A DNA stretch of 64,000 nt from Pleurodeles waltl (taxonomy: Eukaryota > Chordata > Amphibia > Caudata > Salamandridae). A model generated the notes under the pieces. The model was not told where the DNA came from. It saw only the letters and a list, made by a program, of their open reading frames with translations, and made no database searches. The translations under genes and the position numbers were made by a program. The stretch's first letter is position 1, and each line of letters starts with the position of its first letter. The stretch lies in NCBI RefSeq assembly GCF_031143425.1, contig NC_090451.1, positions 352,602,339 to 352,666,338 on the forward strand. The letters run 5' to 3'. Positions 21,395 through 33,028 of this stretch are shown here, piece after piece.

Positions 21395-24373
21395 TTCCGG
21401 AATCCCTCTCACTACTGGGGAGGAAGTCCCGCTGCAGGTGATTTTCACCGACACTGTTTCCTCTCCGAGCTTGGGGAGGGTGGATGATGATCTTGCGATT
21501 GTTCCACCGACGGCAATTAATATGGAATCTTGTGATCAAATTGCTGTACGTTCTACTGACGTTTCTGAACATGTGGTTTATAGCGTGCCACGGCAAGAGC
21601 CTCCATCTGCTTCTTTGTTCACAGTTGCACCTTTTGCTAGAACTGCTTCTGGTTGCTTCAACGACGCTGATAATGATGTGTCCGGCTCCTCGTCCTCGAT
21701 GTCTTCTGTCCACGGTCCATGACGGCTGCTGGGTTGGCTTAAACGCACATATTTTGTTTTTCCTTGGAACTATTTTTGGCTGTTTTTGGCCATGATGACT
21801 ATTTTATTATGGTTGGGATTTGTGGTTACTTTTTTTCTGATAATACATGGTCATTTTCTTCCTGATCGATCTGACATTGAGCACGTGGAGACTGTGTTAA
21901 AACCGCATTTTTCGTCTCATATGGTTCGAAGAGACTTGTCCACAGTAAACATTTCTGCTATGCCAGTTCCGGATGGAATTGTGTGGGATAAAGTAATGTT
22001 TGATATATATGGTCCCACTGAATTGATTCAAATACCGTATGTCCTCAAATTATCAATGAATGATATTGTTATACCTGGCATTGTTTCTGATGATTGGGAT
22101 GTGAAGACAGTAGATTCTATGCTAACGGATTTGCAATATTATACTGTCTATGACGATGATGATGCTTACCAGTTTAGAGATAATCATGGTGACATGTTTT
22201 GTTACAACTATTATGGACACCACTTTATTCATAAAGCTAGTAGCCCAAAGTCCATGTTTAATTATGTGCAATGGGAACATTGCTCGACTCCTCCACAAGG
22301 GAGTTCAAAAACGTATTATGATAAATTTGCATATTTTGCTGGGCATGATCCACGTAATGCTAAGTCCTACTATTTTAAAGTTGCACCGTATTCTAATAAG
22401 CAAATGTTATTGACCGATACTAAATTACTGTATTCCAATTTGTTTGTATCTAAACTGTCTGTCGAGGGATATGAATACTGGTTTAAAACTGTTGACTTGA
22501 AAAGTGTTTGGGGTGCAAAAAATTGGCAAATGCGAGGCAGGGACACGTTATTTAGAGCATGTATTATCCCTGTGCAGATGATTTTCCTCAATGACACAGT
22601 ACAACAGACTAGCTGTTTGGGCTTAGCGACGATTAGGGAGTTGACTTTGCCTAGTATACCTGTCCCTTCTAAATTAAAAAATTGGCAGCACTATGTGAAT
22701 GCTACTTTCAGTGACTTTACACATTGGGTCCAGAATGGTACGCTTAACACTTCATCGTTACATCCAGGCGGGTGGTTATTATGGCCTGTAGACACTAATA
22801 TGTGTCATCAACGTTTTGTCACCTCTTCAGGGGGGTTCAGGACTAGTACGTTTCACCAGAACATGCTGATATAATAACTACATACAGTGTGGGGAAGCTT
22901 TGTCAGCAATGGTTGAAGTCTTCCACGCTGGATGCAGTTAAGTCACATCTCACGTTACTGTCTAATGATACTGATTTACAAGATTTTTTGTCAGGTCCCA
23001 AAGTACCACGGAAGAAAAGGTTCTTATACGAGGTTTATAATGAGATTTGGAAGCTTTCACAACAAGAGGCTGCAGCCCAGTTGAGGCAGATTGATCAAGA
23101 AAATCTGATGCAGACTTTGTCTGTTGTTGATAATGGCATGCATACCCTTTCTGACCGTGTTTACCCGATTGACAGCATTGTTTCCTCTGCCATTGACATT
23201 ATTAAATCGGACATGTCTTCTTTATATCATGGGCAGAGTCAGACACGGTCCATCATGCAGCTGGGTTGGACTCTTCAGACCTTGAAGGCGGGTCGCGTTC
23301 CATGGCAGCACGTTCGTGCCAGAGAGATCTTTATCTCTTTTAATTTGACTCGTCAACAACAACTGATGGCTAAAAAGGAAGCGACATATGTTATGTTAAA
23401 TATTGAGAAATTAGAGAAACTGCCTTTCACGGTAGCTGAGATTCCGTCAGCTGAATGGTTGATTCATGGGGTTATTAATTTGCCTATCTCCACTTTGCAA
23501 TTTACTTCGTGTTTGAAGCACATTCCGGTGGATAGATATGAACTATTGGGAGACAGTTACATACACGAGATGTGGGACCTTCCCTTTCAGTACAGATGTG
23601 TTAATGGTTTGAAGGAGGTTTTTCTTAGCGGCAGCGACTGCGAAGCTTCTGTCAGCCATTCAATGGTTTGTAAACAGCTGTCCTTGCACGGGACGTGTAA
23701 CTCTTCGATTGCTAACTTAGCTTGTTATCTGAAGGGAGTTCCAGTCCCGGTTATTAAAAACACTTTCCAGGTGCTTTCTAACGGCAGTTACATTCTTCTT
23801 AACTGCAAACGCTGCTGTGGCATGCGTGCCGGAATAGTTTACTTCGTCGTTGTCAACAAGGCCGTTACGTGCTGCGGGAATGTGTTGTTTCCCCCCACTC
23901 AATTTAGGGAGGTAGCGGACATCTGGCCTCATATTGCTACTTCCAAGGTTGATTTCGACAAGTTGAGTCGGCTAAAAGCTTTATTGTTTCAAAAACATGT
24001 GGCCCTTACATCTGCTAGCGAGACCTACGCACTTCAGGTGGCAAGGTCATCGGCGGAGATACAGTCCCTTTTGAATACTAACTTTCCAAATCACTTCGGT
24101 GAACTTGTGGGACGTATATTTAATGCATCCAGCACTGCTGGTATTGCACATTTTTTCAAAGTCGTTGGTGTTGGTTTTGCTCATACCTTCTCTTCCATAT
24201 TCGGTTTGATACCTTCGGCTATACATTCTATTTTCGGAAGCATTTTTGGGGGTTTCCCGATTACTTTGGCTTTATTGGCTGGAGTCTTGCTATTGTTGCT
24301 ATTTTTTCGCAATGGCTGTCCCGTCACGACGAGATCTTGTATTACTGCTCCCGTCAGCGCAGCTGTGTCGTGA
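21336..24373 (+). pseudogene. env: Env of the foamy-like provirus (leader, surface and transmembrane parts), disrupted
   Basis: The envelope frame opens within the last 60 bases of pol (ATG candidates at 21336, 21351 and 21522). It continues in the same frame past a TGA at 21720-21722 into a tryptophan-rich stretch and a hydrophobic segment (about 21795-21850), as expected for a long foamy-type leader. The surface part runs to 22874. A frameshift between 22846 and 22873 moves the reading to a second frame ending at 24373. A basic RKKR furin-type site lies at 23009-23020 and a membrane anchor at about 24248-24307, followed by a 21-residue tail. Several Asn glycosylation sites are visible. It would mediate entry if intact; this copy cannot be made as one protein. 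Confidence 0.82.
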
Positions 24374-24806
24374 ACGCATGATGCAGCATTTTGGAGCGAC
24401 ACTCCTGGGACATTTGGAGTGTGACTGGTCTCTGTCATTCAGACCGGTTTTGGATTGTGTGCAACCCGTGTTTCGATGCCTTTGGTGCTCTTATGAACAT
24501 GCACTGGCTCTCTGTCTCTCCTTGCAGCGCCCTCCAATGGTCGATGCTGATCTGTTGATGTTCCCGATTAGGGCTCATTCCCAGACTTGTGCACTACGGA
24601 TGCGCTTGCTTCGTGAGGCAGTTTATGAGATTCCCTTCCTGGAGGAAGATGGTATTGTCTCTTTCATAGGCCCTGCATGGGGTGCAGCCCTGAATGGTTT
24701 TGGGGCTTTGGATAACACCTGCTCCATGGTACTTTGTGGCGTGGATCTTCCGATATTGACATATATCGAAGTGGAGGAACTCCTGCATTCTATTGCTTCT
24801 ATCTGA
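24312..24806 (+). CDS. Candidate accessory protein overlapping the 3' end of env (164 aa)
   Basis: An ATG with strong context (G at -3 and +4) at 24312 opens a 164-codon frame in +1 relative to the end of env. It overlaps env by 62 bases and runs to a TGA at 24806. Upstream in-frame sequence extends it to 186 codons but lies inside the env anchor. Foamy viruses carry their transactivator and accessory genes in this position, starting at the end of env. The product is Leu- and Cys-rich, with a CLWC pair near residue 57 and an acidic end. I do not recognise its fold and claim no similarity to Tas or Bet. It is intact although pol and env are not. Confidence 0.6.
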   Translation: MAVPSRRDLVLLLPSAQLCRERMMQHFGATLLGHLECDWSLSFRPVLDCVQPVFRCLWCSYEHALALCLSLQRPPMVDADLLMFPIRAHSQTCALRMRLLREAVYEIPFLEEDGIVSFIGPAWGAALNGFGALDNTCSMVLCGVDLPILTYIEVEELLHSIASI

Positions 24807-24832
24807 CGATTGGATTTTTACGAAATTGACAC

Positions 24833-25109
24833 TACAGGGAGTGCAGAATTATTAGGCAAATGAGTATTTTGACTACATCATCCTCTTTATGCATGTTGTC
24901 TTACTCCAAGCTGTATAGGCTCGAAAGCCTACTACCAATTAAGCATATTAGGTGATGTGCATCTCTGTAATGAGAAGGGGTGTGGTCTAATGACATCAAC
25001 ACCCTATATCAGGTGTGCATAATTATTAGGCAACTTCCTTTCCTTTGGCAAAATGGGTCAAAAGAAGGACTTGACAGGCTCAGAAAAGTCAAAAATAGTG
25101 AGATATCTT
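24833..25109 (+). mobile_element. Tc1/mariner-like transposon fragment (5' end)
   Basis: A TA dinucleotide is followed by CAGGGAGTGCAG and a GAATTATTAGGCAA block that recurs at 25018-25032. An ATG at 25053 starts a peptide MGQKKDLTGSEKSKIVRYL, typical of the N-terminal helix-turn-helix of Tc1-like transposases. It stops at 25110-25112, where GC-rich LINE-1 sequence begins. Only the left end and about 19 codons remain. Confidence 0.7.
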
Positions 25110-26393
25110 TGAGGCCCAGCCGGGTGCCGAGGAGTGATCGGGCCGGCCCCCTGACCACCAGTCGGGTGAGTGAGAAACTGGGGGTGACCGCGGAGAGGCG
25201 CCGGAGCCACGTCTGACCAAAAGAAGGGCTAAACGGGCCTAGTGGAGCAGAGGCCCATGGACGCTTGAGTGATTGCTGGGGAGGTACGAGGCAGCGCCAA
25301 CAGATGCCAGAGAGCGGGAGCAGGATCCGGGCCTGACAAGGAAAGGAGCAGCTGGGACATCCCACGGGGCCCGTAGCTGACGGAGACGCCTAGGCCGTGG
25401 GGAGACATGGAGTAAGGGCAACTGCGTTGCGTGGCCAAAGAGGCGAGCTGGCCTCCCACATGAGGATCCGGGGACAGAGCAGCTCGCTGATCAAGCCGGA
25501 GGCTGGCAGGGGCCCTGGGGCCACAGGTAGGCGAGGGGGGGTGAGTGGACACCCCCAGCCGGGAGACCTGCGTGATTGCTGCTGTGTTTGGCAACTAACA
25601 GCGAGGCTAGTGAAGGGCACAGAATATCCTTAGGCTTCATACCACCAGCACAAGAACTGCGACAGAGGCCAGAATTTTGAGAAAAACCTGGAAAGAGGAA
25701 GGGTATGCTCTGCTTGGCCGCGAAAACAGACTGCAGCCCAGCACTGGACTTGACGACGCCGGGACCAGCGGCGTTACAGAGGCATCCAATGAGCTGAGGA
25801 TGCAGCTGTAGGACCGTATATCCAGTAAGGTCAGTGATCGCTCACTGGACAGCAGCAATGACGTCCCAGAGACACAACAAGAAGGAGGGTTCCCTTTAGG
25901 ACCTCTTTAACAAAACTCCCGCTAAGTAGGTGCTTCCAGTTGGGTCTCCGGCGACAGAAGAAGGAGACTTGATAGACCAGGGAATGCAGGGAGACAGAGA
26001 AGCACCCCTGACATGATCCTTCATGGAGCAGCTATTAGGGTCCCTTCGTGGAGGCTTTGCCACCTTGAAACAAGAAATAGCGGCGGAGGTCAAAGAACTT
26101 AAACAAGAGGTTGTAGATCTGGGGCAATAAGTAGACACACTAGAACAAGCCCGTGACACGCGAGAGCAAGAACTCCTTAACCTACAGGAAAAGAACCAAG
26201 AACTGCAGTACCAGATCAAGGACTTGGAGAATAGATCACGGCGCTCCAATATTCGAATAAAGGGCGTACTAGCGCAAACGGTGACGGGAGCGCTAGAGGA
26301 CTTTGTGGTGTGCCTTTTTCAACACGTGCTCCAGCCCTAAAGGGTCAGACTGTGGTGCTTGATAGAATGCACAGAGTTGGCCGACAGGCCCGC
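25110..26393 (+). mobile_element. LINE-1 copy 3 (5' region and part of ORF1, plus strand)
   Basis: 25110-26010 is GC-rich, like the 5' regions of copies 1 and 2. From an ATG at 26023 a frame encodes a coiled coil (LKQEIAAEVKELKQEV) and, after an in-frame TAA at about 26128, a LENRSRRSNIRIKGV block. This marks the coiled-coil/RRM boundary of ORF1. It ends in an HRVGR block at 26380-26393, where the family A LTR begins. The element was cut by that insertion. ORF1p would bind LINE RNA. Confidence 0.78.
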
Positions 26394-29341
26394 TGTAGGA
26401 GGCTGGCCTGCCTTATAGTGGGTACCTTGTGGTACTTACACCTTGTTCCAGGTCCAGTTATCCCTTATTAGTAGAATAGAGGTGTTTCTAGCAGCTTAGA
26501 CTGTTAGAGGTAGCTATGGCAAAGCAGCTTAGACTGAACTAGGAGACATTCAAAGCTCCTACTATACCACTTGTATCATACAGCACAATATCATAAGAAA
26601 ACGCAATACTCAGAGTTACTAAAAATAAAGGTACTTTATTTTAGTGACCAGATACCAAAAGTATCTCAGAAGATATCCTCACTTAGGAGGTAAGTAATAT
26701 ACACAAATTATATGTACACAAACCCAAAACAGGTAAGTAACAGTAAGAAAAGTAATGCAAACAATGTAGAATCACAATAGGATGCAATAGGTAGACATAG
26801 GTCTAGGGGCAACACAAACCATATACTCCAAAAGTGGAATGCGAACCACGAATGGACCCCAGACCTATGGGAGGTTGTGGAGGGTCACTGGGACTGTAAG
26901 AAAACAGTAAGGGTGTCCAAGATACTCCACCCCAAGACCCTGAAAAGTAGGAGTAAAGTTATCCTACTACCCCAGAAAGACAGAATAGTCGTGATAGAGG
27001 ATTCTGCAAGAACCACCAGCAAAACACTGAAGACTGATTCCTAGACCTGAGGACCTGTAAAGGAAGGGGACCATGTCCAAGAGTCATGCAAGTGTCCAGG
27101 GGGGGCAGGAGCCCACTAAACTCCGGATGAAGGTGCAAAAGGGCTGCCTCTGGGTGGAAGAAGCCAAAGATTCTGCAACAACGGAAGGTGCCAGGAACTT
27201 TCCCTTTGGTGAGAAGATGTCCCACGGCGTGCTGGAGGTTGCAGAATTATTTCCACGCATAAGTACCGCAAACAAGCGTTGCTAGTTGCAAGAGTTGCGG
27301 TTAAGGATTTTGGGTGCTGCTGGGGACTAGGAAGGACCAGTATGTCGCCCCTTGGAGGAGGAGACAGAGGGGGTGCTCTGCAACTCAGAGAGCCCCAGAA
27401 AAAGCAGGCAGCACCCGCAGAAGTACCAGAACAGGCACTTAGAAGATCTGAGGATAGCGGTCGACTCAGAGTCACAAAGGAGGGTCCCACGACGTCAGAG
27501 TCCAACTCAGCGAGTTGGGCAATGCAGGACGGAGTGCTGGGGACCCAGGCTAGGCTGTGCACAAAAGAGTCCTTGGAAAAGTGCACAGAAGCCCTAGCAG
27601 CTGCAGATCACGCAGTACACAGAATTACTGTCTGGCGCTGGGAGGCAAGGACTTACCTCCACCAAATTTGGAAAGAAGGGCCACTGGACTGTGGGAGACA
27701 CTTGGACCCAGCTCCTGTGTTCCAGGGACCACGCTCGTCAGGATGAGAGGGGACCCAGAGGACAGGTGATGCAGAAGTTTGGTGCCTGCGTTGGCAGGGG
27801 GAAGATTCCGTTGACCCGCGGGAGATTTCTTCTTGGCTTCCAGTGCAGGGTGAAGGCAGACAGCCCTCAGAGCATGCACCACCAGGAAACAGTCGAGAAA
27901 GCCGGCAGGATGAGGCGCTACAATGTTGCTGGTAGTCGTCTTGCTACTTTGTTGCGGTTTTGCAGGCGTCCTGGAGCAGTCAGCAGTCGATCCTTGGCAG
28001 AAGTCAAAGAGGGAAGTGCAGAGGAAATCTGGTGAGCTCTTGCATTCGTTATCTGAGGAATAACCCAGAGGAGAGACCCTAAATATTCAGAAAAGGAGGT
28101 TTGGCTACTGAGAAAGGAGGCTTGGCTGCTGAAAGAGGTAAGCACCTATCAGGAGGGGTCTCTGACGTCACCTGCTGGCACTGGCCTCTCAGAGCAGTCC
28201 ATTGTGCCCCAACACCTCTGAATCCAAGATGGCAGAGGTCTGGGACACACTGGAGGAGCTCTGGGCACCTCCCCTGGGAGGTGCTGGTCAGGGGAGTGGT
28301 CACTCCCCTTTCCTTTGTCCAGTTTCACGCCAGAGCAGTGCCGGGGATCCCTGAACCAGTGTAGACTGGCTTATGCAGAGATGGGCACCATCTGTGCCCA
28401 TCAAAGCATTTCCAGAGGCTGGGGGAGGCTACTCTTCCCCAGCCCTTCACACCCATTTCCAAAGGGAGAGGGTGTAACACCCTCTCTCAGAGGAAATCCT
28501 TTGTTCTGCCTTCCTGGGACCAGGCTGCCCAGGCCCCAGGGGGGCAGAAACCTCTCTGAGGGGTTGGCAGCAGCAGCAGCTGCAGTGGAGACCCCAGAAA
28601 GGCAGTTTGGCAGTACCCGGGTTCTGTGCTAGACACCCGGGGATGACAATTCCATGATCCTAGACATGTTACATGGCCATGTTCAGTTACCATTGTGACG
28701 CTACATATAGGTGGTGACCTATATGTAGTGCACGCATGTAATGGTGTCCCCGCACTCACAAAGTTCGGGGAATTTGCCCTGAACAATGTGGGAGCACCTT
28801 GGCTAGTGCCAGGGTACCCACACACTAAGTAACTTGGCACCTAACCTTCACCAAGTGAGGGTTAGACATATAGGTGACTTATAAGTTACTTATGTGCAGT
28901 GAAAAATGGCTGTGAAATAACGTGGACGTTATTTCACTCAGGCTGCAGTGGCAGTCCTGTGTAAGAATTGTCTGAGCTCCCTATGGGTGGCAAAAGAAAT
29001 GCTGCAGCCCATAGGGATCTCCTGGAACCCAATACCCTGGGTACCTAGGTACCATATACAAGGGGAATTATAAGGGTGTTCCAGTGTGCCTATGAGAATT
29101 GGTAAAATTAGTCAGTAGCCTGCAGTGACAATTGTAGAAAGCAGAGAGAGCATAAACACTGAGTTTCTGGTTATCAGAGCCTCAGTGATACAGTTAGGCA
29201 CCACACAGGGAACACATACAGGGCATACATTATGAGCACTGGGGTCCTGCCTAGCAGGGTCCCAGTGACACATGGGCAAAAACAAACATACATACAGTGA
29301 AAATGGGGGTAACATGCCAGGCAAGATGGTACTTTCCTACA
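26394..29341 (-). repeat. 3' LTR of element A1 (2948 bp)
   Basis: On minus it runs from TGTAGGAAAGTACC (29341) to ...CCAGCCTCCTACA (26394). It aligns along its length with the 5' LTR of A1 and, in the opposite orientation, with the A3 LTR (56845-59794, 2950 bp). It includes an ATAACGT-GG-ACGTTAT palindrome at 28913-28936, an AAGATGGC motif near 28230, and the poly(A) palindrome at 26619-26645. It contains no gene. Confidence 0.88.
26619..26645. promoter_or_regulatory. Palindromic poly(A) signal in the A1 3' LTR
   Basis: An AAAATAAAG-GTA-CTTTATTTT-type palindrome puts AATAAA on both strands. It is conserved in every family A LTR read here. Confidence 0.6.
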
Positions 29342-29358
29342 CAACCCCCCCCCCTCAA
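29342..29358 (-). other. Polypurine tract of element A1
   Basis: On the minus strand a GAGGGGGGGGG run lies directly before the LTR start and after the RNase H stop, the standard place for plus-strand priming. Confidence 0.75.
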
Positions 29359-29374
29359 ACGAAGGACAATAAGG

Positions 29375-32300
29375 CTAACCTTGCCCAGTTGAGTCTTCAT
29401 TGTCTAAGTGGAAATATCTGGAGAGTCCATCTACACTGGAGTTGGTACTCCCAGGTCTATGTTCCACTGTATAGTCCATTCCCTGTAGGGATATGGACCA
29501 CCTCAACAATTTAGGGTTTTCACCTTTCATTTGTTTTAGCCAAAGTAGAGGTTTGTGGTCTGTCTGAACAATAAAATGAGTACCAAACAGGTATGGTCTC
29601 AACTTTTTCAGTGCCCAGACCACAGCAAAGGCCTCCCTCTCTATGGCAGACCAACGCTTTTCTCTAGGGGTCAACCTTCTGCTGATAAACGCAACAGGTT
29701 GATCCTGGCCCTCAGAATTCAGTTGTGATAGTACTGCCCCAACCCCTAATTCAGATGCATCAGTTTGTATAATGAATTTCTTGGAGTAACAAGGGCTTTT
29801 TAGGACAGGTGCAGAGCACATGGCCTGTTTGAGCTCCTCAAAAGCTTTATGACAGCTGGCTGTCCACAATACCTTCTTAGGCATTTTCTTGCTAGTGAGA
29901 CCATTAAGAGGGGCTGCTATGGAACCATAATTCTTTATGAATCTCCTATAGTACCCTGTGAGGCCTAAAAAGGCCCTCACATGGGTTTGAGTTGTAGGGG
30001 GAACCCAATCCATGATAGTTTGGATTTTCCCCTGTAGTGGTGCAATCTGCTCTCCACCAACCAGGTGGCCCAGATAAACCAATTTCCCTTCCCTATCTGG
30101 CACTTTGAGGCCTTAATAGTGAGGCCTGCCTTTTGCAGGGCCTCCAAAACTTTCCATAGGTGGACCAGGTGATCATCCCAGGTTGAGCTAAAGACAGCAG
30201 TATCATCTAGATATGCTGCACTAAAAGCTTCCAACCCTTGCAGGACTATGTTCACCAACCTCTGAAAAGTGTCAGGTGCATTTTTCAAACCAAAGGGCAT
30301 TACTGTGAATTGGTAGTGCCCTCCAATGGTAGAAAATGCAGTCTCGGGTTTAGCATCTTCTGATAACCTAATCTTCCAATACCCTGCAGTTAGATCAAAA
30401 GTGCTTAGATACTTGGCAGAAGCCAGTGTATCTATGAGCTCATCTGCCCCGGGTATAGGGTGAGCATCTGTCTTGGTTACTTGATTGAACCCTCTATAAT
30501 CTACACAAAACCTCATCTCTCTCTTTCCATCTTTGGTGTGAGGTTTTGGTACGAGCACTACTGGGCTAGCCCAGGGACTTTCTGAAGGCTCAATCACCCC
30601 TAAGTCTAACATTTTCTGTACCTCTTGTTTAATGCAGTCCCTGACATGGTCAGGCTGCCTATAAATGTTACTTTTGACAGGCAGGCTGTCTCCAGTATCA
30701 ATTGTATGCTCACACTAGGAAGTTGTACCTGGTACAAGTGAAAAGAGGTCAGAAAACTGCCTTAAGAGATTGACACAGTTGTCTTTCTGTTCAGCAGTAA
30801 GACAATCTGCTAAGACTACTCCCTCCACTAAGCCATCAGCTTCAGTGGTGGAGAAGAGATCAGGGAGAGGGTCACTCTCTTCTTCCTGTCCTCATCTGTT
30901 GCCATGAGCAGGGTGAGATCAGCTCTGTCATAGTAGGGTTTTAGGCGATTGACATGAATTACTCTAAGGGTACTCCTGGCATTGCCTAGGTCTACCAAAT
31001 AGGTAACCTCACCCTTCTTTTCAACAATTAGATGGGGTCCACTCCATTTGTTTTGGAGTGCTCTTGGGGCCACAGGCTCCAATACCCACACCTTCTGTCC
31101 TGGGTGGTACTGAGTCAGGACAGCCTTCTGGTCATGCCATTGCTTTTGCAGCTCCTGGCTGGCCTGACGGTTTTTACTGGCCTTTTTCATATACTCAGCC
31201 ATTCTAGATCGTAGGCCAAGTACATAGTCCACAATGTCCTGTTTATGAGCTTTTAAAGGTTGTTCCCAACCCTCCTTCACAAGAGCAAGTGGACCTCTTA
31301 CAAGGTGCCCAAAGAGGAGTTCAAAGGGGTTGAAGCCCTCTCCTTTTTGAAGTACCTCCCTGTAAGCAAAAAAGAGGCAAGGTAACAGGACATCCCATCT
31401 CCTCCTGAGTTTTTCAGGGAGTCCCATTATCATACCTTTGAGAATTTTATTAAACCTTTCAACCAGAGTATTTGTTTGTGGATAATAAGGAGTTGTGAAC
31501 TTGTAAGTTACACCACACTCCTTCCACATTGCTTTTAGGTATGCAGACATGACGTTACTACCTCTGTCGGACACCACTTCCTTAGGAAAACCCACCCTGG
31601 AAAAGATTCCAGGAGGGCCTTTGCCACTGCAGGAGCTGTAGTGGTCCTTAAGGGGATGGCTTCAGGATACCTAGTGGCATGGTCCACTACCACAAGAATG
31701 AATCTATTGCCTGAAGCTGTTGGAGGGTCAAGGGGGGCACCTATGTCAACCCCTACCCTTTCAAAGGGCACCCCAACCACTGGAAGTGGAATTAGTGGGG
31801 CCTTTGGAGTGCCACCAGTCTTGCCACTGGCTTGGCAGGTCACACAAGAGCGACAAAACTCTTTTGTGTCCTCTGACATATGAGGCCAGTGAAACAGGGG
31901 GACAAGTCTCTCCCAAGTTTTCGTCTGGCCCAAATGCCCAGCCAAAGGAATGTCATGTGCCAGGGTAAGAAGAAACTCTCTGTACTGCAAGGGAAAGACC
32001 AATCTGCTGGCAGCTCCAGGTTTAGGTTCCCTTGACTCTGTGTACAAAAGGTTGTCTTCCCAACACACCCTATGGCTATCACTGACATCCCCATTCCGCT
32101 GTTTGACAGCTTGCTATCCTAAACCCTCTAATGTGGGACAGGTCTGCTGTGCCACACTCAGCTCTTCCCTGGCAGGCCCCCCGCACCCAAAAGCTCAGCA
32201 GTGTCTGCTGCCAGCTTCTCTGGTGTAGGTTCTGCACAGGGAGAGGATTCCTCTTCCTCAAAATGGGAATCTTCTGTAGAGGGAGGGATAGTGGGCAGAG

Positions 32301-32990
32301 ATTTACCCTTTCTACCCCTAGCTTTTGGGAGCACTTGGTCCATTGTTCCAGGATCCAAGTTTCCCTGTCCTTTTTGCTTCTTGGCCTGAGCCCTTGTCAA
32401 AGCAAAAATATGCCCAGGAATGCCCAGCATTTCTGCATGAGCCTCCAACTTTACTTCTGCCCAAGCTGATATTTCCAAATCATTGCCCAGTAAGCAATCT
32501 ACAGGTAATTCAGTGGCTACCACAACTTTCTTTGGACCAGTAACCCCCCCCCCCCCAGTTGAGATTCACAACAGCCTTGGGGTGGCTAAGAGTGTTGTTA
32601 TGAGCATCAGTCACTTGGTACTGCTGACCAAGTAGGTATTGATCAGGGTGGACCAGTTTTTCTATCACCATAGTTACACTGGCTCCTGTGTCCCTGTAGG
32701 CCTCAACCTCAACACTGTTGATTAGGGGTAGTGGCTTGTACTTACCCATATTAATGGGACAAGCAACCAAGGTGGCAAAATCAATGCCACCATCAGAGTC
32801 TAAAACAGCCTCTGTGGTCTCCCTAACAAGACCAACCCCAACTACATTACCAATAGTAAGCCCAGCTACACCCTTGGATTGGCTATTTGTAGTAGTTTTC
32901 CCACCACCACCACTGTTATTACTAGGGGCACTAGAGGTTACAGTTGGGGTTGTGGTGGTGGGAGGTTTGGTGTTTTTCTTTGGACAAGTG
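29375..32990 (-). pseudogene. pol: Protease-integrase-RT-RNase H of element A1
   Basis: Minus-strand order: protease with YRDTGASVT (about 32680), then a linker with DCLLGND and an acidic stretch (32158-32523). Integrase follows with its H-H/C-C zinc domain (HDIPLAGH, CVTCQ, about 31840-31990), first Asp block (GVDIGAP), second (VSDRGSN) and Glu (LVERFN). RT (29977-30612) has VDYRGFN and YLDDTAVFS, and RNase H (29375-30103) has QTDASE, EREAF and QTDHKPL, ending near a stop at 29375. A 13-C run at 32544-32556 breaks the protease/linker junction, with further frame changes near 31590, 30700 and 30100. Integrase before RT is the Gmr1-like order. The domains are recognisable but not translatable together. 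Confidence 0.88.
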
Positions 32991-33028
32991 GAATCACTTG
33001 CCCAATGGCCTTTTACTTTGCATAAATA

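Larger units (their letters stand above)
15206..24832 (+). mobile_element. Foamy-like (spumavirus-related) endogenous retrovirus, 3' LTR missing
   Basis: A provirus with 5' LTR, tRNA-Lys-like primer site, gag, pol in a separate overlapping frame with its own ATG, env overlapping the end of pol, and a further frame overlapping the end of env. That plan, a Gag without a Cys-His knuckle, a Pol that begins almost at protease, and family-specific RT and RNase H blocks point to spumaviruses rather than gamma-, epsilon- or betaretroviruses. pol has three in-frame TGA codons and one frameshift, and env has one TGA and one frameshift, so the copy is defective. A Tc1-like fragment starts at about 24833 and no 3' LTR was seen in the window. 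Confidence 0.85.

Noticed and set aside
26959..28840. Many open frames of 60-156 codons in both directions
   Set aside because: They lie inside the 3' LTR of A1 and recur with different breaks in the other LTR copies; no conserved protein.
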